From Ceratothoa steindachneri (lineage: Eukaryota > Arthropoda > Malacostraca > Isopoda > Cymothoidae), in the NCBI GenBank assembly GCA_963969495.1, contig OZ018324.1, positions 160,731,758-160,795,757 on the forward strand: 64,000 nt of DNA, read 5' to 3'. This document shows positions 23,441 through 33,974 of the stretch, one piece after another. The notes beneath the pieces are model-generated. The model was not told where the DNA came from. It ran no database searches and saw nothing but the letters and a program-made list of their open reading frames with translations. The position numbers were made by a program, and so were the translations under genes. Position 1 is the stretch's first letter. Each line of letters opens with the position of its first letter.

Positions 23441-24600
23441 GCTTATGTCGTGGTATGACATTACATTATATCAATACCATATTATATCTATGGGACCAAG
23501 AACTTAAAGGCGAACCGACAAGGGACGGAACGCCACGAGTTTCGATGCGCGGAACAGCGAGGAAGAGTGCAACGAGGTCAGGCAAAATTTGCATAAAATA
23601 AGAGAATAAATAGGCCAAATTAAATTGGTAAATGAACGGAGAATTGCAGAGTTATGCGCTAGACTCTGAAGTTAAAAATTAATGTATTACAGAACGAGAC
23701 TATTCAAATGGGGAGGATTAACTCAATTGGGTTGTTGAAGGGGGAGAGGGTTTGGCTTAAGGAGGATTCCGGGTGAGACGTCAGGGTAAGGCTTCACGGA
23801 TGTCTTCTGCAGGCAATAAACGTGATGGCGAGGGCGCTCGGAGCTTCTGAGCGGAAAGTTAACGTGATGACGGTTCTACAAAAGGGAGGGGGCGGTAACG
23901 TCCGGTCCAGGGGAGAGTAGTTCGGCCACCCGAAAACGAGGGTCCAACGAGGAGGGCTTCGACAGGAGTTGATGAGTGGAGTCGGAAAGATCGCTCGGTG
24001 GCGATCGTCAATTGGAATTACCTCACTGGCTGGGGCTAATTCCAACACACAAAAAGTTCAGCCGTCACTTTGCTTTGTTGTTAGCACCTGACTTGGAACT
24101 AGGGGAATCTTCTTGGGTCCGGGCAAGACTCCTCAACTCTGTGTCTCCCACCTGGAAGACGAGCCCTATATATGCCCGAGGCTCCCCCCGCGGGGGTGGG
24201 GCAAACAGAACTACTCTCGAATGGCCTCGAATCTTCACGCCGAGGCGATTCTAACCTGCGTAAAGGTGGTCCGTGGTGGACCCGGTTCGAGGCTACCGCT
24301 TGTGGATAGGGGATGAGGCTTACCAATTTAAGCCTAACCAAATTCTAGAATCTTCTCCAGCGCATGGACTTTACTTCCGTGCTGGAAAAGAAATTCCACG
24401 TGGAATTCCCCCACAGCTTAGTATTGTCTAGCCTAACATACTATATGATATCTAAACATAGCATTTTATAGCCTAAATTAGCAGAGTTTATCTTACCCTT
24501 GTACATTATATTTTAGCATAGCTTAGCATAGTATAGCCTAGCTACAATAGCCTAGCAGAGTATAGCTGAATAGCCTAGTCTAGACTAGCAGAGTATCGGC
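23338..24600 (+). repeat. TAGCATAGCC-type minisatellite split by the solo LTR
   Basis: Variants of TAGCATAGCCTAGCATAG run from about 23338 to 23445 and again from 24416 to 24600, with the solo LTR between. Confidence 0.65.
23446..24415. mobile_element. Solo LTR with 5-bp target duplication
   Basis: A 970-bp block starts TGTCGTGGTATGACA and ends CCCCCACA. It is flanked by GCTTA on both sides (23441-23445 and 24416-24420). It is much richer in GC than its surroundings and has a TATA-like CTATATATGCC near 24168. No internal retroelement sequence is present, as expected after LTR-LTR recombination. Short frames inside are not genes. Confidence 0.82.
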
Positions 24601-24950
24601 CGAATAGTTATGAAGTTATTTCTAAAATAAAATAATTCCAGGGCTAACCTCGGGAAGACTTTGGCAATTATATCATTCAAAAGAGAATGTAAAACAACAT
24701 AAATGTTTCAAAAAATATTTTAAATTGGCCGAATAGTTATGATGTTATTACTAAAACAAAATAATTCCTGGGCTATCCTTGGGAGAACTTTGGCAATTAT
24801 AGCATTCGAAGGAGAATGTAAAACAACATAAGGGTTCCAAATTTTGTTAGAATTGGCCGAATAGTTAGGATGTTATTACAAAAACAAAAGAAAAGCAAAA
24901 CGGGGGCCGACCGACCGACACAGTGAAATGTAGAGTCGCTCGCGATTAGA
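24600..24950 (-). repeat. Satellite-bearing dispersed repeat, locus 2
   Basis: About three units related to the 6-kb array, in reverse orientation, each with GAATGTAAAACAACATA and TTGGCCGAATAGTTA. The block ends in GGGGGCCGACCGACCGAC and GTAGAGTCGC. Confidence 0.75.
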
Positions 24951-26022
24951 CTCACACGCGAATAAAAAGCGTGGATTCGGTAAATACACGGACTCTGTAC
25001 AAATACAAAACCGGTAAAAAGTTGAAGTACGGCCACGCGTCCAAATGCTGGGCTTCGTGTGGTTTAGAAATGGTGGTTTTGTTTCGACAGTTAGGCCACT
25101 TATAATACAATATATACGGCAATCTCCTCAACAACAAATACTAAGGTCTATTCTCGTTACAGTTGGGAAGGGTTCTTATCGGTGTTGATTAGTCTTGATT
25201 ATCCTCCCTTGCCCCGTTGGATGTTCAATGCTATGAAAATGGCCGTGATTGCTTCAATATCAGTCTGATAAATGTGGGAGCTCAAAATTTGCCGATGAGA
25301 GATGTCCATAGCGATGTCACACCTGATTCGTAATGAAGCAGGAAGTAATTATTCACCAGCAGTGACATTTCCGATGATAATTTTGTCCGGATCGCCAGAC
25401 AATTAGATATTAGTCGGAATATAAAGCACATTTTTTTTTCCATTAAATGGTCATGTGAATGTTAAAGTGTTTTACGAGACCTTGTTATTTCTGCTATAAA
25501 TGGTTATCATGACGATTCCTAGATTGACAGGTGTTAGGAACTGGTCTAATAATCTTTTAACTAAATTAGGTGAAAAAAAGCGTAGCTTATTTTTTTCTGC
25601 ATATAAGTTGTACTATAAAATATGTAGATTGTGCTACTGTCCTAAAATGAGCTTTTTTTCTGCCAATATTTCGTCGCCTTGAGCCGGCGATAGTTTGTTC
25701 ACGCTGCATAGTTTCTATGCGTTTGAACCCACAACTTGTCTCTGGTCCTCCGTTATATTTTCCCAAATTAGACACATTTTGCTTGTTTTGATTCCTGTTC
25801 CTCTATCCAATATAGCATCATGATTTTAGTCTAGCCTCGATGCATAAACTGGTTGAACAAATTCAATAATTTAAAATTTTTATGTCTAGCAGGCCTCGAT
25901 TCACTATATATTGAAGAAATTATTATCGACACATAAGGTTTCTTTCTCCTTTTCCGCATGATTGCAGCTTTGGGCCAGATATTAGGGCTGAACATTATAA
26001 TTCAGTTGTGTACATTCATCCA
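24951..26022. other. No gene seen
   Basis: Mixed-composition DNA. The frames at 25500-25682 and 25587-25775 show no domain. Confidence 0.4.
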
Positions 26023-26280
26023 TGTACAAATAAACCACTGTTTGGGGGCATAAAGTGCAGGCAGGCCCTATGTCTTATACTTAATTTTAAAGGATAATGT
26101 TAGTCACCTAAAGCTAACGCCTCCAAATTAATGTCAGTTGCCTGTTATTATATATTCCAGTATTTCATTTTTTTGTCAATTTAATTTAGTTTACGGCTGA
26201 AGATGATATGGGAAGCTACATATCAAAACTAGTCCCGTTCTAATAAACTTTATGCTCCCAAACAGTGGTTTCTTTGTACA
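26023..26280. mobile_element. Small MITE with 34-bp terminal inverted repeats
   Basis: TGTACAAATAAACCACTGTT... at 26023-26056 is matched inversely by ...AACAGTGGTTTCTTTGTACA at 26247-26280. If the outer TA bases are the target site, the element proper is CAAATAAACC...GTTTCTTTG flanked by TA, as for mariner-type MITEs. The interior has no coding sequence. Confidence 0.7.
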
Positions 26281-26942
26281 TTTAATTTATCTGTTATTGA
26301 GTAAAACAGTGCTATTATAATATCACCTTCATCCATATATCAAACGTAATTGTAATTTCGTCAACAGCTCCATAAAGTTCATTATTTGGGAGAATTTTTA
26401 TTTTAATTATTATATGAAATATTTTATTTAGTTATTCAATCAATCACTTATTCAAAGTATGTTCTAGCTCGTAATAATCTTTGAGTGTCACTCATTCATC
26501 TTTCTTTCGTTCATTTTATTTCTTTTGTTAATGCCATCTCGTAAGTCACATTAATTTCATACAATCCTTAAATATCCCTTTAGTTATATTTTTAAGATCA
26601 GATTTCAGGTATTACATTAAGTAAAATCTAAATATCTTCTCGTTGTCTCGAAAATTTTCATCTTTCTCCGTTTTTTACAGCTGTAGATATAGGGGTGTAA
26701 GAATAAAAGCGATGAAAAAAATTAGAATGAAAGTGGCATGAGGCGAGTTGAGAATTGCTTCCTACGTCGGGGGATCACCTTTGGCGAGCAGCAAATCGGC
26801 TGCGCCATCCTGAGTCTATAAAAACTCATTCAAGCGAAGCTTTTTATCCGCCCGCTTACACTTCTCGCCTCGCTTCACAGCTTTTCGTTTATTGGCTCAG
26901 ATTTTTCCGTTGGTTAATCATTTAAATTATTTACTTTTAGCA
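26281..26942. other. No gene; TATA-like motif near 26817
   Basis: AT-rich. Around 26750-26900 the GC content rises and CTATAAAAACTC on plus resembles a TATA box. No open product follows on plus, because the downstream DNA is the minus-strand retroelement. Confidence 0.35.
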
Positions 26943-27058
26943 ATCGTCATTTTGAGGTTTGTTCTTTGTTCTTAACACGGATCATCACACACCTCTTCAA
27001 CTCACTGACAAAAGAACAGATCTCTTGTATCTCTAGAATATCATCATCACTTAAAATC

Positions 27059-27694
27059 TCAATCGATCATACCGCGAAATTTGACAATATTCTTCGCACA
27101 CTCATTCAACCTCATCACCTCACATTCACCTTTCATAACACAATCCTTATCAGCATCCAAAGACAAATCATTCAATCTCATAAAGTCCACACCAAACAAG
27201 AAACAACACGGCATTTGCTCATCTTTCAGAATCACAAAGTCATGCTTCACGTTCACACCACTGCCCAAACGCACTCTCCGTAACTTCACTGGTTTACGCT
27301 CACAACATCTAAAGTCATCATACTTAGTCAGAATCCTCTCCTTCACTAACGAGATTTGCGCTCCAGTATCAATCAAACCACAGAACAACCTTTCAACAAA
27401 TTTCACTCTCTCTTCCATCATATCAGGTCCACCATGTTCGCAATACACAGAAGGAACAACCACATCAACATCAGCACTGACATCCACACCGTCATCAACT
27501 ACCACATCCTCACTCACCAAACACTCATCTTCATCCAGACAATCATTCTTTTCCCTCATATACGAACACTTTTCAATCACCCAATTGTAATGCACACTGC
27601 TCAAACACTGCAGATGCACCGCATTAGCATTCAAACCCTTCACCTTCTCATCTTTGTATACAATCAGCCTCTGACCACCAATGCACATAAACAA
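27059..27694 (-). pseudogene. Second aspartic-protease-like segment of the gypsy element
   Basis: A 211-residue frame. Its start overlaps the end of the OTU-like part, followed by an acidic stretch (VVVDDGVDVSADVDV). Then comes a protease-like unit: CGLIDTGAQISLVKE (active-site DTG), KLRRVRLGSGVNVKHDFVIL, and FLFGVDFMRLN, which matches the ILGxDFL strand of retropepsins. It differs clearly from protease 1 of the same element. A shifted-frame tail (DEILSDDDILEIQEICSF) runs to about 26943 and stops. Confidence 0.7.
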
Positions 27695-27995
27695 TCACTC
27701 CATACTAACAACTCACTACAATCAACACTTCCTGAAACGGCGGGACCCCTTGCATACACATCGCTCTCAATTCTTTCATAAAGTTCCGTACCTTCGCCAT
27801 ACCAATACTTTCAGGTTTCCTACATACTTCACTCATTGCCTCCTTCCTTAAGGCATCCACACTATCGGGCACCTCACATTTAATCCATCACTCTTCAAAT
27901 CTTGCAAACGTTTCCATACGCTCTCAAACAAGGAATCATCACCACCCTTACTCTCCTTTCCATTCATAATCCCTTTCGGCAAATACTCACTCCAC
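27600..27995 (-). pseudogene. OTU-like cysteine-protease segment directly after RNase H
   Basis: Continuing out of RNase H with a one-base shift, the translation reads EYLPKGIMNGKESKGGDDSLF, then ESVWKRLQDLK. After another shift it reads VRNFMKELRAMCM, then IGGQRLIVYKDE and VHLQCLSSVHYNWV. The spacing and the DxxLF and HYN motifs resemble the OTU peptidase fold (DGxCLF ... HYNS). Here Ser stands at the nucleophile position where OTU enzymes have Cys. Two frameshifts and a stop break it. The OTU call rests on short motifs only. Confidence 0.5.
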
Positions 27996-29500
27996 ACACA
28001 TTTTCATCATTCGTATCAGGATACCTTGACATCAAATCAGCCACTCCATTCCGTTCACTAGGCACATACTCAATCACATAGTCAAAGTCACTCAAATCTT
28101 CCAAAGTCCTTGCAATCCTACTATCAGCCCACTTCATACGCTGCAGATACACAAGAGGTTGATGATCTGTTTTGATCACAAACCTCACACCATACAAAAA
28201 CGGACGCAACACTTTCAAACAATACCTTATCGCAGCCAACTCTCGCTCCACAGTCGAATACTTTCGCTCTGCCGCATTCATAGCCTTGGATACATATCCA
28301 ATTATTCGCCTGACATTCTCTCCATTCAAACGCTGCTATACAGTACCCACTCGCATCCGTATACAATTCAAGCATCTTAGCATTCACACTATAGTCCGGG
28401 TATGCCAATTTAACATCTTCAGCCGCTGCCTCTTTCAGTCTCTCATACGCTTCATTCATCTTATCATACCACCTAACAATCGTACTGCCTTTCTTGCCCA
28501 TCCACTCAGTCAGAGCCTTACTCACACCCGAACAATCACGTATAAACTTTCGTTGAAACTCAATCAAACCCAGAAACGACTTCAGCTGCTTCACAGTCAC
28601 CGCTTTCGGAAACATTCGCACCTTCTTAACATACTTTGGCAACTTTCGCAACCCATTCCCGCTCACCATATGCCCAAGGAACTCCACTTCTTTCGCAAAC
28701 CATTCACACTTCGCTACTTTCACCTTCACACCAACACTCTTCAACGTTCTCAACACATCATTCACCAATCTCATATGCTCCTTAAAACTCCCAATCATAA
28801 TCAATATATCATCTATAAACACAATCACATTCTTACTCACAAACTTACTCAACACAACATTCATCGCCCGCTAGAAGGCTCCGGGAGCATTAGCCAACCC
28901 AAAGCTGAGGTTCCGGAACTGATAATAACTTTTCGTAGAGGAAAAGGCAGTCACTGGCCGGCTCTCCTCAGCAATGGGCATCTGGTAATACCCCCGTACC
29001 AAATCCAGCTTTGTAAACCACTTCATCCCATGCATACTATACACACACTCAGATACCACACACATCGGAAACCTTTCTTTCACAGTCCTTTCGTTCACCT
29101 TTCGATATACCAAACATAGGCGCAATCTTCCATACAACTTACGTACAGGCACAATCGGACTATTCCATGCACTCTCACTTTCTTCAATCACCCCCAATCG
29201 TTATATTTCCACACACTGCTCCTCAATCTCATCAGCAACCGAACAAGGGAAATGTCTTGGCCGCTGATAGATTGGGGTGTCCTCCTTCAGGACAATCTTG
29301 AATTCCGGAAGCTTCGCAACCCCGAAATCCAGATCGCCCTTACTGAGGACCCCCTTTCGTTCAAACAGCATTCGATACACATCTTCCCTTTTACTCAGTC
29401 AAACATTCATCCAATTTCACCATCCTTTCCACTTCATTATACGTCCATTCACAAGTCTTTTCATTCGCAGCATTTACTCTGATTTCCATGCTATCATCCA
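27964..29500 (-). pseudogene. Reverse transcriptase and RNase H of the OTU gypsy element
   Basis: RT fingers and palm read SESAWNSPIVPVRK, TKLDLVRGYYQMPI and LSFGLANAPGAF (29197-28871). After one stop come the FIDD active site (VIVFIDDILIM) and SFLGLIEFQRKFIRDC (28864 on). RNase H shows ELYTDASGY, VERELAAIRYCLKVL, IKTDHQPLVYL and NGVADLMSR, so the four acidic positions are kept, but a frameshift lies near 28330. In RT motif RLCLVYRKVN, Val stands where Asp is usual. These breaks make it inactive. Confidence 0.9.
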
Positions 29501-29625
29501 TACCTACCTCATTGACAGTGGAGAGGTGAATCAGTACATCTCCGACTTAGAGCCCACTCACCTGTCATTTCACTCTGGGGTACGCCTGCACACATACAAA
29601 AGGATCATTCATTCTCATCAAGCCA

Positions 29626-30201
29626 TCAAAACACACAAGCAACACGCCTTACCCTATAATATGCATCTTTTCCATCCAATAACACAGTGTTCTTACCCAT
29701 GTCCAAACTTATATCTTCACTCCAACTCACTCTAACAGACATCCTTTCGCCCTTTACAAGCCTTACACTCTCCATAGCAGTCACCTCAATACCGCTAATC
29801 ACACTCCTCAAAACACTACTATCTTTCCCTACATACAACTTATACACCCCATTTTTACCAATCTTTCTCTAAATCTGATCGTTCGCAGGATGCACAACCA
29901 TACTGTTCACTTTCATAAAATCATACCTCAAAATCACACCATACTCACTACTCACCTTATCAATCACAGAGAATTCACACTCATTCATCAATATACCATG
30001 CATTCGAACAGCTGACCTTATCATTCCAACCACAGGCACTCTAATACTACCAATATCTTCCAAACTACCCTTACACTCAGACAGGAGGGCTTTATCACTC
30101 AGCTTGTCATACACATCCTTATATACCAAGCTCGTCTTGCATCCAGAATCTATCAAAGCCAAAGACTCAATCCCCTTCAATTCAACCTCGCCCTCAGACA
30201 C
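29626..30201 (-). pseudogene. Protease 1 and linker of the OTU gypsy element
   Basis: The segment 30201-29869 has ALIDSGCKTSLVY, a retroviral-type aspartic protease active site (DSG), then a distal hydrophobic strand and GVILRYDFM in place of the usual ILGxDFL. The next frame, 29847-29626, is a linker without a recognised domain. Stops separate both from gag and RT. Confidence 0.75.
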
Positions 30202-30345
30202 TCATACTTCCTACCAAACAGCACTTTCACACTAGACAGACTTACCAACACATTACTCGCACTCATGCACCCAGAGGATACTTCACCAGGTACCTTCTTA
30301 CAATTCAGTTTCCCGCTTCAGACTTTCCATTCACACCTTGCGCTC

Positions 30346-31970
30346 TCAGTCTAATACAACACTTTTCACTCGAATGTCCTTGCATCGCACATTAACTAGA
30401 TACATTCCTCTGGTCACGCCTATCCTCGCATAATGACCGGCCTTTCCACAGTTACAACGTGTGTATCTTCCAATTCCCCCAGCATTTGCTCCACCATTCA
30501 ACTTCGGACAATCTTTCTTCAAATGGCCTCTTTCTTTACATTCAAAGCACTCTTCACACTTTCCTGGCAATCCTTTATCAAATGGCCCTTCTTACCACAC
30601 CTAAAACATGCACCAGACGTCCACCTACATTCCACCAACATATGCCCCTTCCTTCCACACCTACAAGATTCCACAATCTTTCTCACACCATTCGGTCTCT
30701 CATTTGCTGGGACATACCTCGGCTGCCCCCTCATATACCCATTCATGATCTTACTACTCATCTGGCCCCTTCCATTTGCCCATCCTCCATTCGCCCATCC
30801 AGCCTGCCGCCCATGAAGCTCAACATCACCCCCAGCTGGTGCAGCTCTCAGGGCATCCCGATAGCTGACAAACTGCTGGGGTGGCGGAAAGCTCCTGGGC
30901 TTCTTAACCTCAACATTCACACTGTACCATCCATCCTCGTCTAAATCACTTTCCTCATCAAATCGGCCGTCTTCCAACAGTTCCAACACATCCTCCCACA
31001 CCAACCGTTCACCTGTCAGCCTCATTCTCTCCTTTCTCTTCCCATTCAACCATTCACTTATCTTTCGCGGGACCGTATCAAGGAACTTTCTCATCAATTG
31101 TTTACATTCATTCACATCATCATCACCATACCTTTTTCTCGCCATACTCTTAATCATATGTGAATGCATGTTCACACTTTCACTCCTCCCCATTTGAGCC
31201 TTCTCAAATTCATTCACTTTTTTATACTTCACACTCTCTTTCATTCGTTTCACCTGCCCAATCAGTCTCTCCTTCACCACCTCATACCTCGGCTCACCCA
31301 CACTCGTGGTAACGCGGAAAAACTCTAATACATTTCCATTCAAACACTCCCCTAAAACATTCATTCAGTATTCCTTATTCTCCGGGTACTTGCGCTTGCA
31401 ATACCGCTCAAATTCTCGAAGAATTCTTCTTTTGGCACTTCCCTTATCAAAATACCCTTCCTCACATTCACTTCACTCTCACTTGAGATGCTTTCGCTCT
31501 CACCAATCACACCATCACTGTCTCCTTCATCCGAGTATAACGAGTCCACACTCTTCCCTCTCACCTTCCGATCCTTCCTCTTTGACCCAGTCTTCCTTCC
31601 TCCCTTACTTTCCCCTCTCTTCCATTCTCTGTCCTTCCTATCACTCACAGTCATCCCGTCCTCTCCAGACTCGCACACACTCCCATTAGTCTTATCCCCT
31701 TCAGTCGGAGCAGGGGTCAGGGTCGAGGGTCCTGGGGGCCGGTCCTGACCACTTAATCGTGTCATATAGGTTCTGCATCCTTTGGTCGACCTGCCTTTGT
31801 CTTTCGTCCATATTTTTCTTCATCCTGTCTGTCTTTTCATTCATACCCACCATATCACTATTCAATCCCTCAATCACGCTCCTTAACATCTCGCATTCTT
31901 CCTCTTTCTTTCTCAATTCAAGCCTCAGTCGCACAACCTCATCAACGAGACCCTGCTTCACAGAAGCCAT
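30346..31970 (-). pseudogene. gag of the OTU gypsy element (frameshifted)
   Basis: Starts with ATG at 31970. Residues 1-75 form a coiled coil (VVRLRLELRKKEEECEML ... MDERQRQVDQRMQ). A frameshift near 31745 leads to an acidic Ser/Glu-rich linker (31765-31361), and another near 31362 leads to the capsid-like region (31364-30519). Four zinc knuckles follow: CRCGRKGHMLVEC (one residue short), CFRCGKKGHLIKDC (perfect), CFECKERGHLKKDC (perfect, in a shifted frame near 30545) and CNCGKAGHYARIG (last Cys lost). The reading order is clear despite the frame changes. Confidence 0.85.
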
Positions 31971-32079
31971 CCTCCCAGGTCAGTAAGAAAGGACAGAAGA
32001 AGAGGAAAACAATCACTACGTCCAATCTGATGACGGACTGCAATCCAATCATGTGACGCTTCCGGTTTCGAGATCTCAC

Positions 32080-32097
32080 GTCCCTATTCGGGCGCCA
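32080..32097 (-). promoter_or_regulatory. Primer binding site, Lys-tRNA type
   Basis: On minus, TGGCGCCCGAATAGGGAC follows the LTR end (CGCTACA) by two bases. It differs by one base from the Lys-tRNA primer site familiar from lentiviruses and many gypsy elements. Confidence 0.85.
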
Positions 32098-32099
32098 AA

Positions 32100-32750
32100 T
32101 GTAGCGGGCCGAAAATCTATATTCTAACCCCAATCTATCCAACCCGCTTCTTCCACTAAATCGGAATGAGAAATCGAGGGAGAAATGAAACGGATTGTAT
32201 GTACAGTCCTTTACAAGAGATCTCGTTACTTATGCACACGAACAAAAAAAATGAGATTGATAAATTTACAATTATAATATATACAAGATCAAAATAAACA
32301 GTCCTACTTATGAATGCTAGCAAAAAGATATAAAAAATAATCGATCCTATTGCCAAACAAAATCTATATACATACAACTAAACGAACAATCCAAAAGAGG
32401 CCTAATAAGCACACTGGATCCAAAACAATACAAAAAAGAAAAGGCCTTACCTTTTACCCCTGAGGGAAGTCCTGTCGGCTGCCACTCGAGTGTTCACAAT
32501 AATTTCGCCTAGGCCTTATCAAAAGAAGCTGGCGCCTCCGAACTCGTACAATATTTAGATCTGGTCGCGTCTTGAAGCTATATAAAAAAGCCATCCTCCT
32601 TTCAAATGGGACGTGCAATAACTTTGACTGGCGTACCTCAAGCCTACAGTCTCCGCCACTCTTTACAAATTGTAGGATTATCTTGAAATTTCATAAAGTG
32701 GCCTTTCGAAAAAATAATAATCAAAGATTTGCTGAGGAAGAGAAAAAAAC
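32100..32750 (-). repeat. Presumed 5' LTR of the OTU gypsy element (outer edge unknown)
   Basis: The inner edge is fixed by CGCTACA next to the primer site. A TATA-like TTTTATATAGC on minus lies near 32580. No second copy of this LTR was found in the window, so the outer end is a guess. Confidence 0.45.
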
Positions 32751-33390
32751 ATTTTAGACAAAACATGAAATCAAATAAATATATTATATAAAAAAACCCT
32801 CTCCATTCACACACACGTTCTTACAGAGGGAGGGAGAGAGGGTATTGGGAAAGGGATGGGAGAATGGCCCTTCACACACACTCACATTCGCTCCACCACA
32901 GTATGTGCATGTTTAGTGTAGGCATGTGAGCACCAAAAGAGTAATTGCATTTTGGTCACCTGACCGGGTTTATCAAGCCGACATCCATAGCTTCATTGAG
33001 TTCGTTGTTTCACAGGTTCATGTAAACTTTGGCTGGTCAGATGAGACTCCGTTCTATGTGTGTTCAGCTATTTTCCACTGCCTCCGTTATCTGTGTCCAG
33101 AGTTTCGGCTCACATCTGTTTCCGAATGTGTGTATATTTGTACATTCGCCTGGGAATCCCAACGATATCGCTTGTCTCATTACAAAATATTCTATTTTGC
33201 ATCGATACATGTTTTTGCAATTTAACACTATTTACACGTATTTGCTTTGTTATCCATTAGTACACTGTTACAACATGGTATATTATTTCAGTGTTCGATT
33301 CGCGTGCCCAATTTTAAGATTTCAATAGGGTCAACGGGGGTGCTCATTTGTGAGGTTCGTTGTTGGCTCTACTCCACCTTGCAATTGAGC
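32751..33390 (+). repeat. LTR-like remnant related to the 44.3-45.2 kb solo LTR
   Basis: The plus-strand end ATTGAGCGCTACA at 33376-33388 and nearby text (CACAAATGAGC, TTGGGCAC) match the start of the solo LTR at 44312 read in reverse. The other end was not located. Short frames at 32926-33328 are not convincing. Confidence 0.45.
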
Positions 33391-33489
33391 GCTACAAATT
33401 CCCTAATTAAAAAATACATCTGAAGACCATCCAAGTTCCAGCCTTATAAAGAATAATGAATCAGGCTCCAAGATTCATTTTACCTTTGA

Positions 33490-33666
33490 ATAAATCTTTG
33501 ATCAACATTACCCAGCATACAAGCAAGCAAGAAGAGGGGATTAGATTGGCTTCCTATAACATAGATGGTGGTGTCGATGCATGGGTTGCGTTTTACAATT
33601 GTTGATGAGTGCCGGGTAGAGAGCATCACTAGATTGTTTCTTCCGGCGGCTATTTGGTGAGTATAA
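33490..33666 (-). pseudogene. Gypsy RNase H-end fragment (mirror of 63560-63700)
   Basis: On minus it matches the plus-strand text at 63575-63695 (ATAGCCG.CGGAAGAAA, CTACCCGGCACTCA, CACCACCATCTA). It is the continuation of the left arm of the large inverted duplication beyond the transposon inserted at 33667. Confidence 0.65.
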
Positions 33667-33974
33667 CACAGGCCTGCGTTTGAAAAAAAAATTTTTGTTC
33701 CTCAGGATTTCTTTGCGGTTTCTTAATGAATGAAACCTCCTGAGCTCAAAAATGAATGTATTTTTGTTCAATCAGGTCAGATTTTCTCAGTAGAGCATAC
33801 ACCATTTTCATTGAGATTACCTCATTTTTCCTGAAAAACAAATTTCAAAAACCTTTCTCTATCTAATAATGCATTATTATTGTTATATCATAGAAACAGG
33901 AATAAACGTATGTAAACTATAATCCTTTTAATAAAACAAAAAATAAAGAATGCAACGTAATAAAGAAGATAATT

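Larger units (their letters stand above)
26943..32099 (-). mobile_element. Ty3/gypsy-type retroelement with OTU-like segment, minus strand
   Basis: On minus, the order is primer site, coiled-coil gag with zinc knuckles, protease, linker, RT, RNase H, OTU-like segment, second protease-like segment. Similarity fades near 26943. Several frames are broken. No integrase and no second LTR are visible downstream, so the 3' side is truncated or rearranged. The 5' LTR should lie above 32100, where plus-strand text begins TGTAGCGGGCC; its far edge is unresolved. Confidence 0.85.

Noticed and set aside
23794..24341. Pro-rich frames in a GC-rich patch
   Set aside because: The patch is a solo LTR bounded by GCTTA duplications.
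27081..31748. Plus-strand Ser/His/Leu-rich frames at 27.1-31.7 kb
   Set aside because: Antisense shadows of the minus-strand gypsy element, which has clear gag, protease, RT and RNase H motifs.
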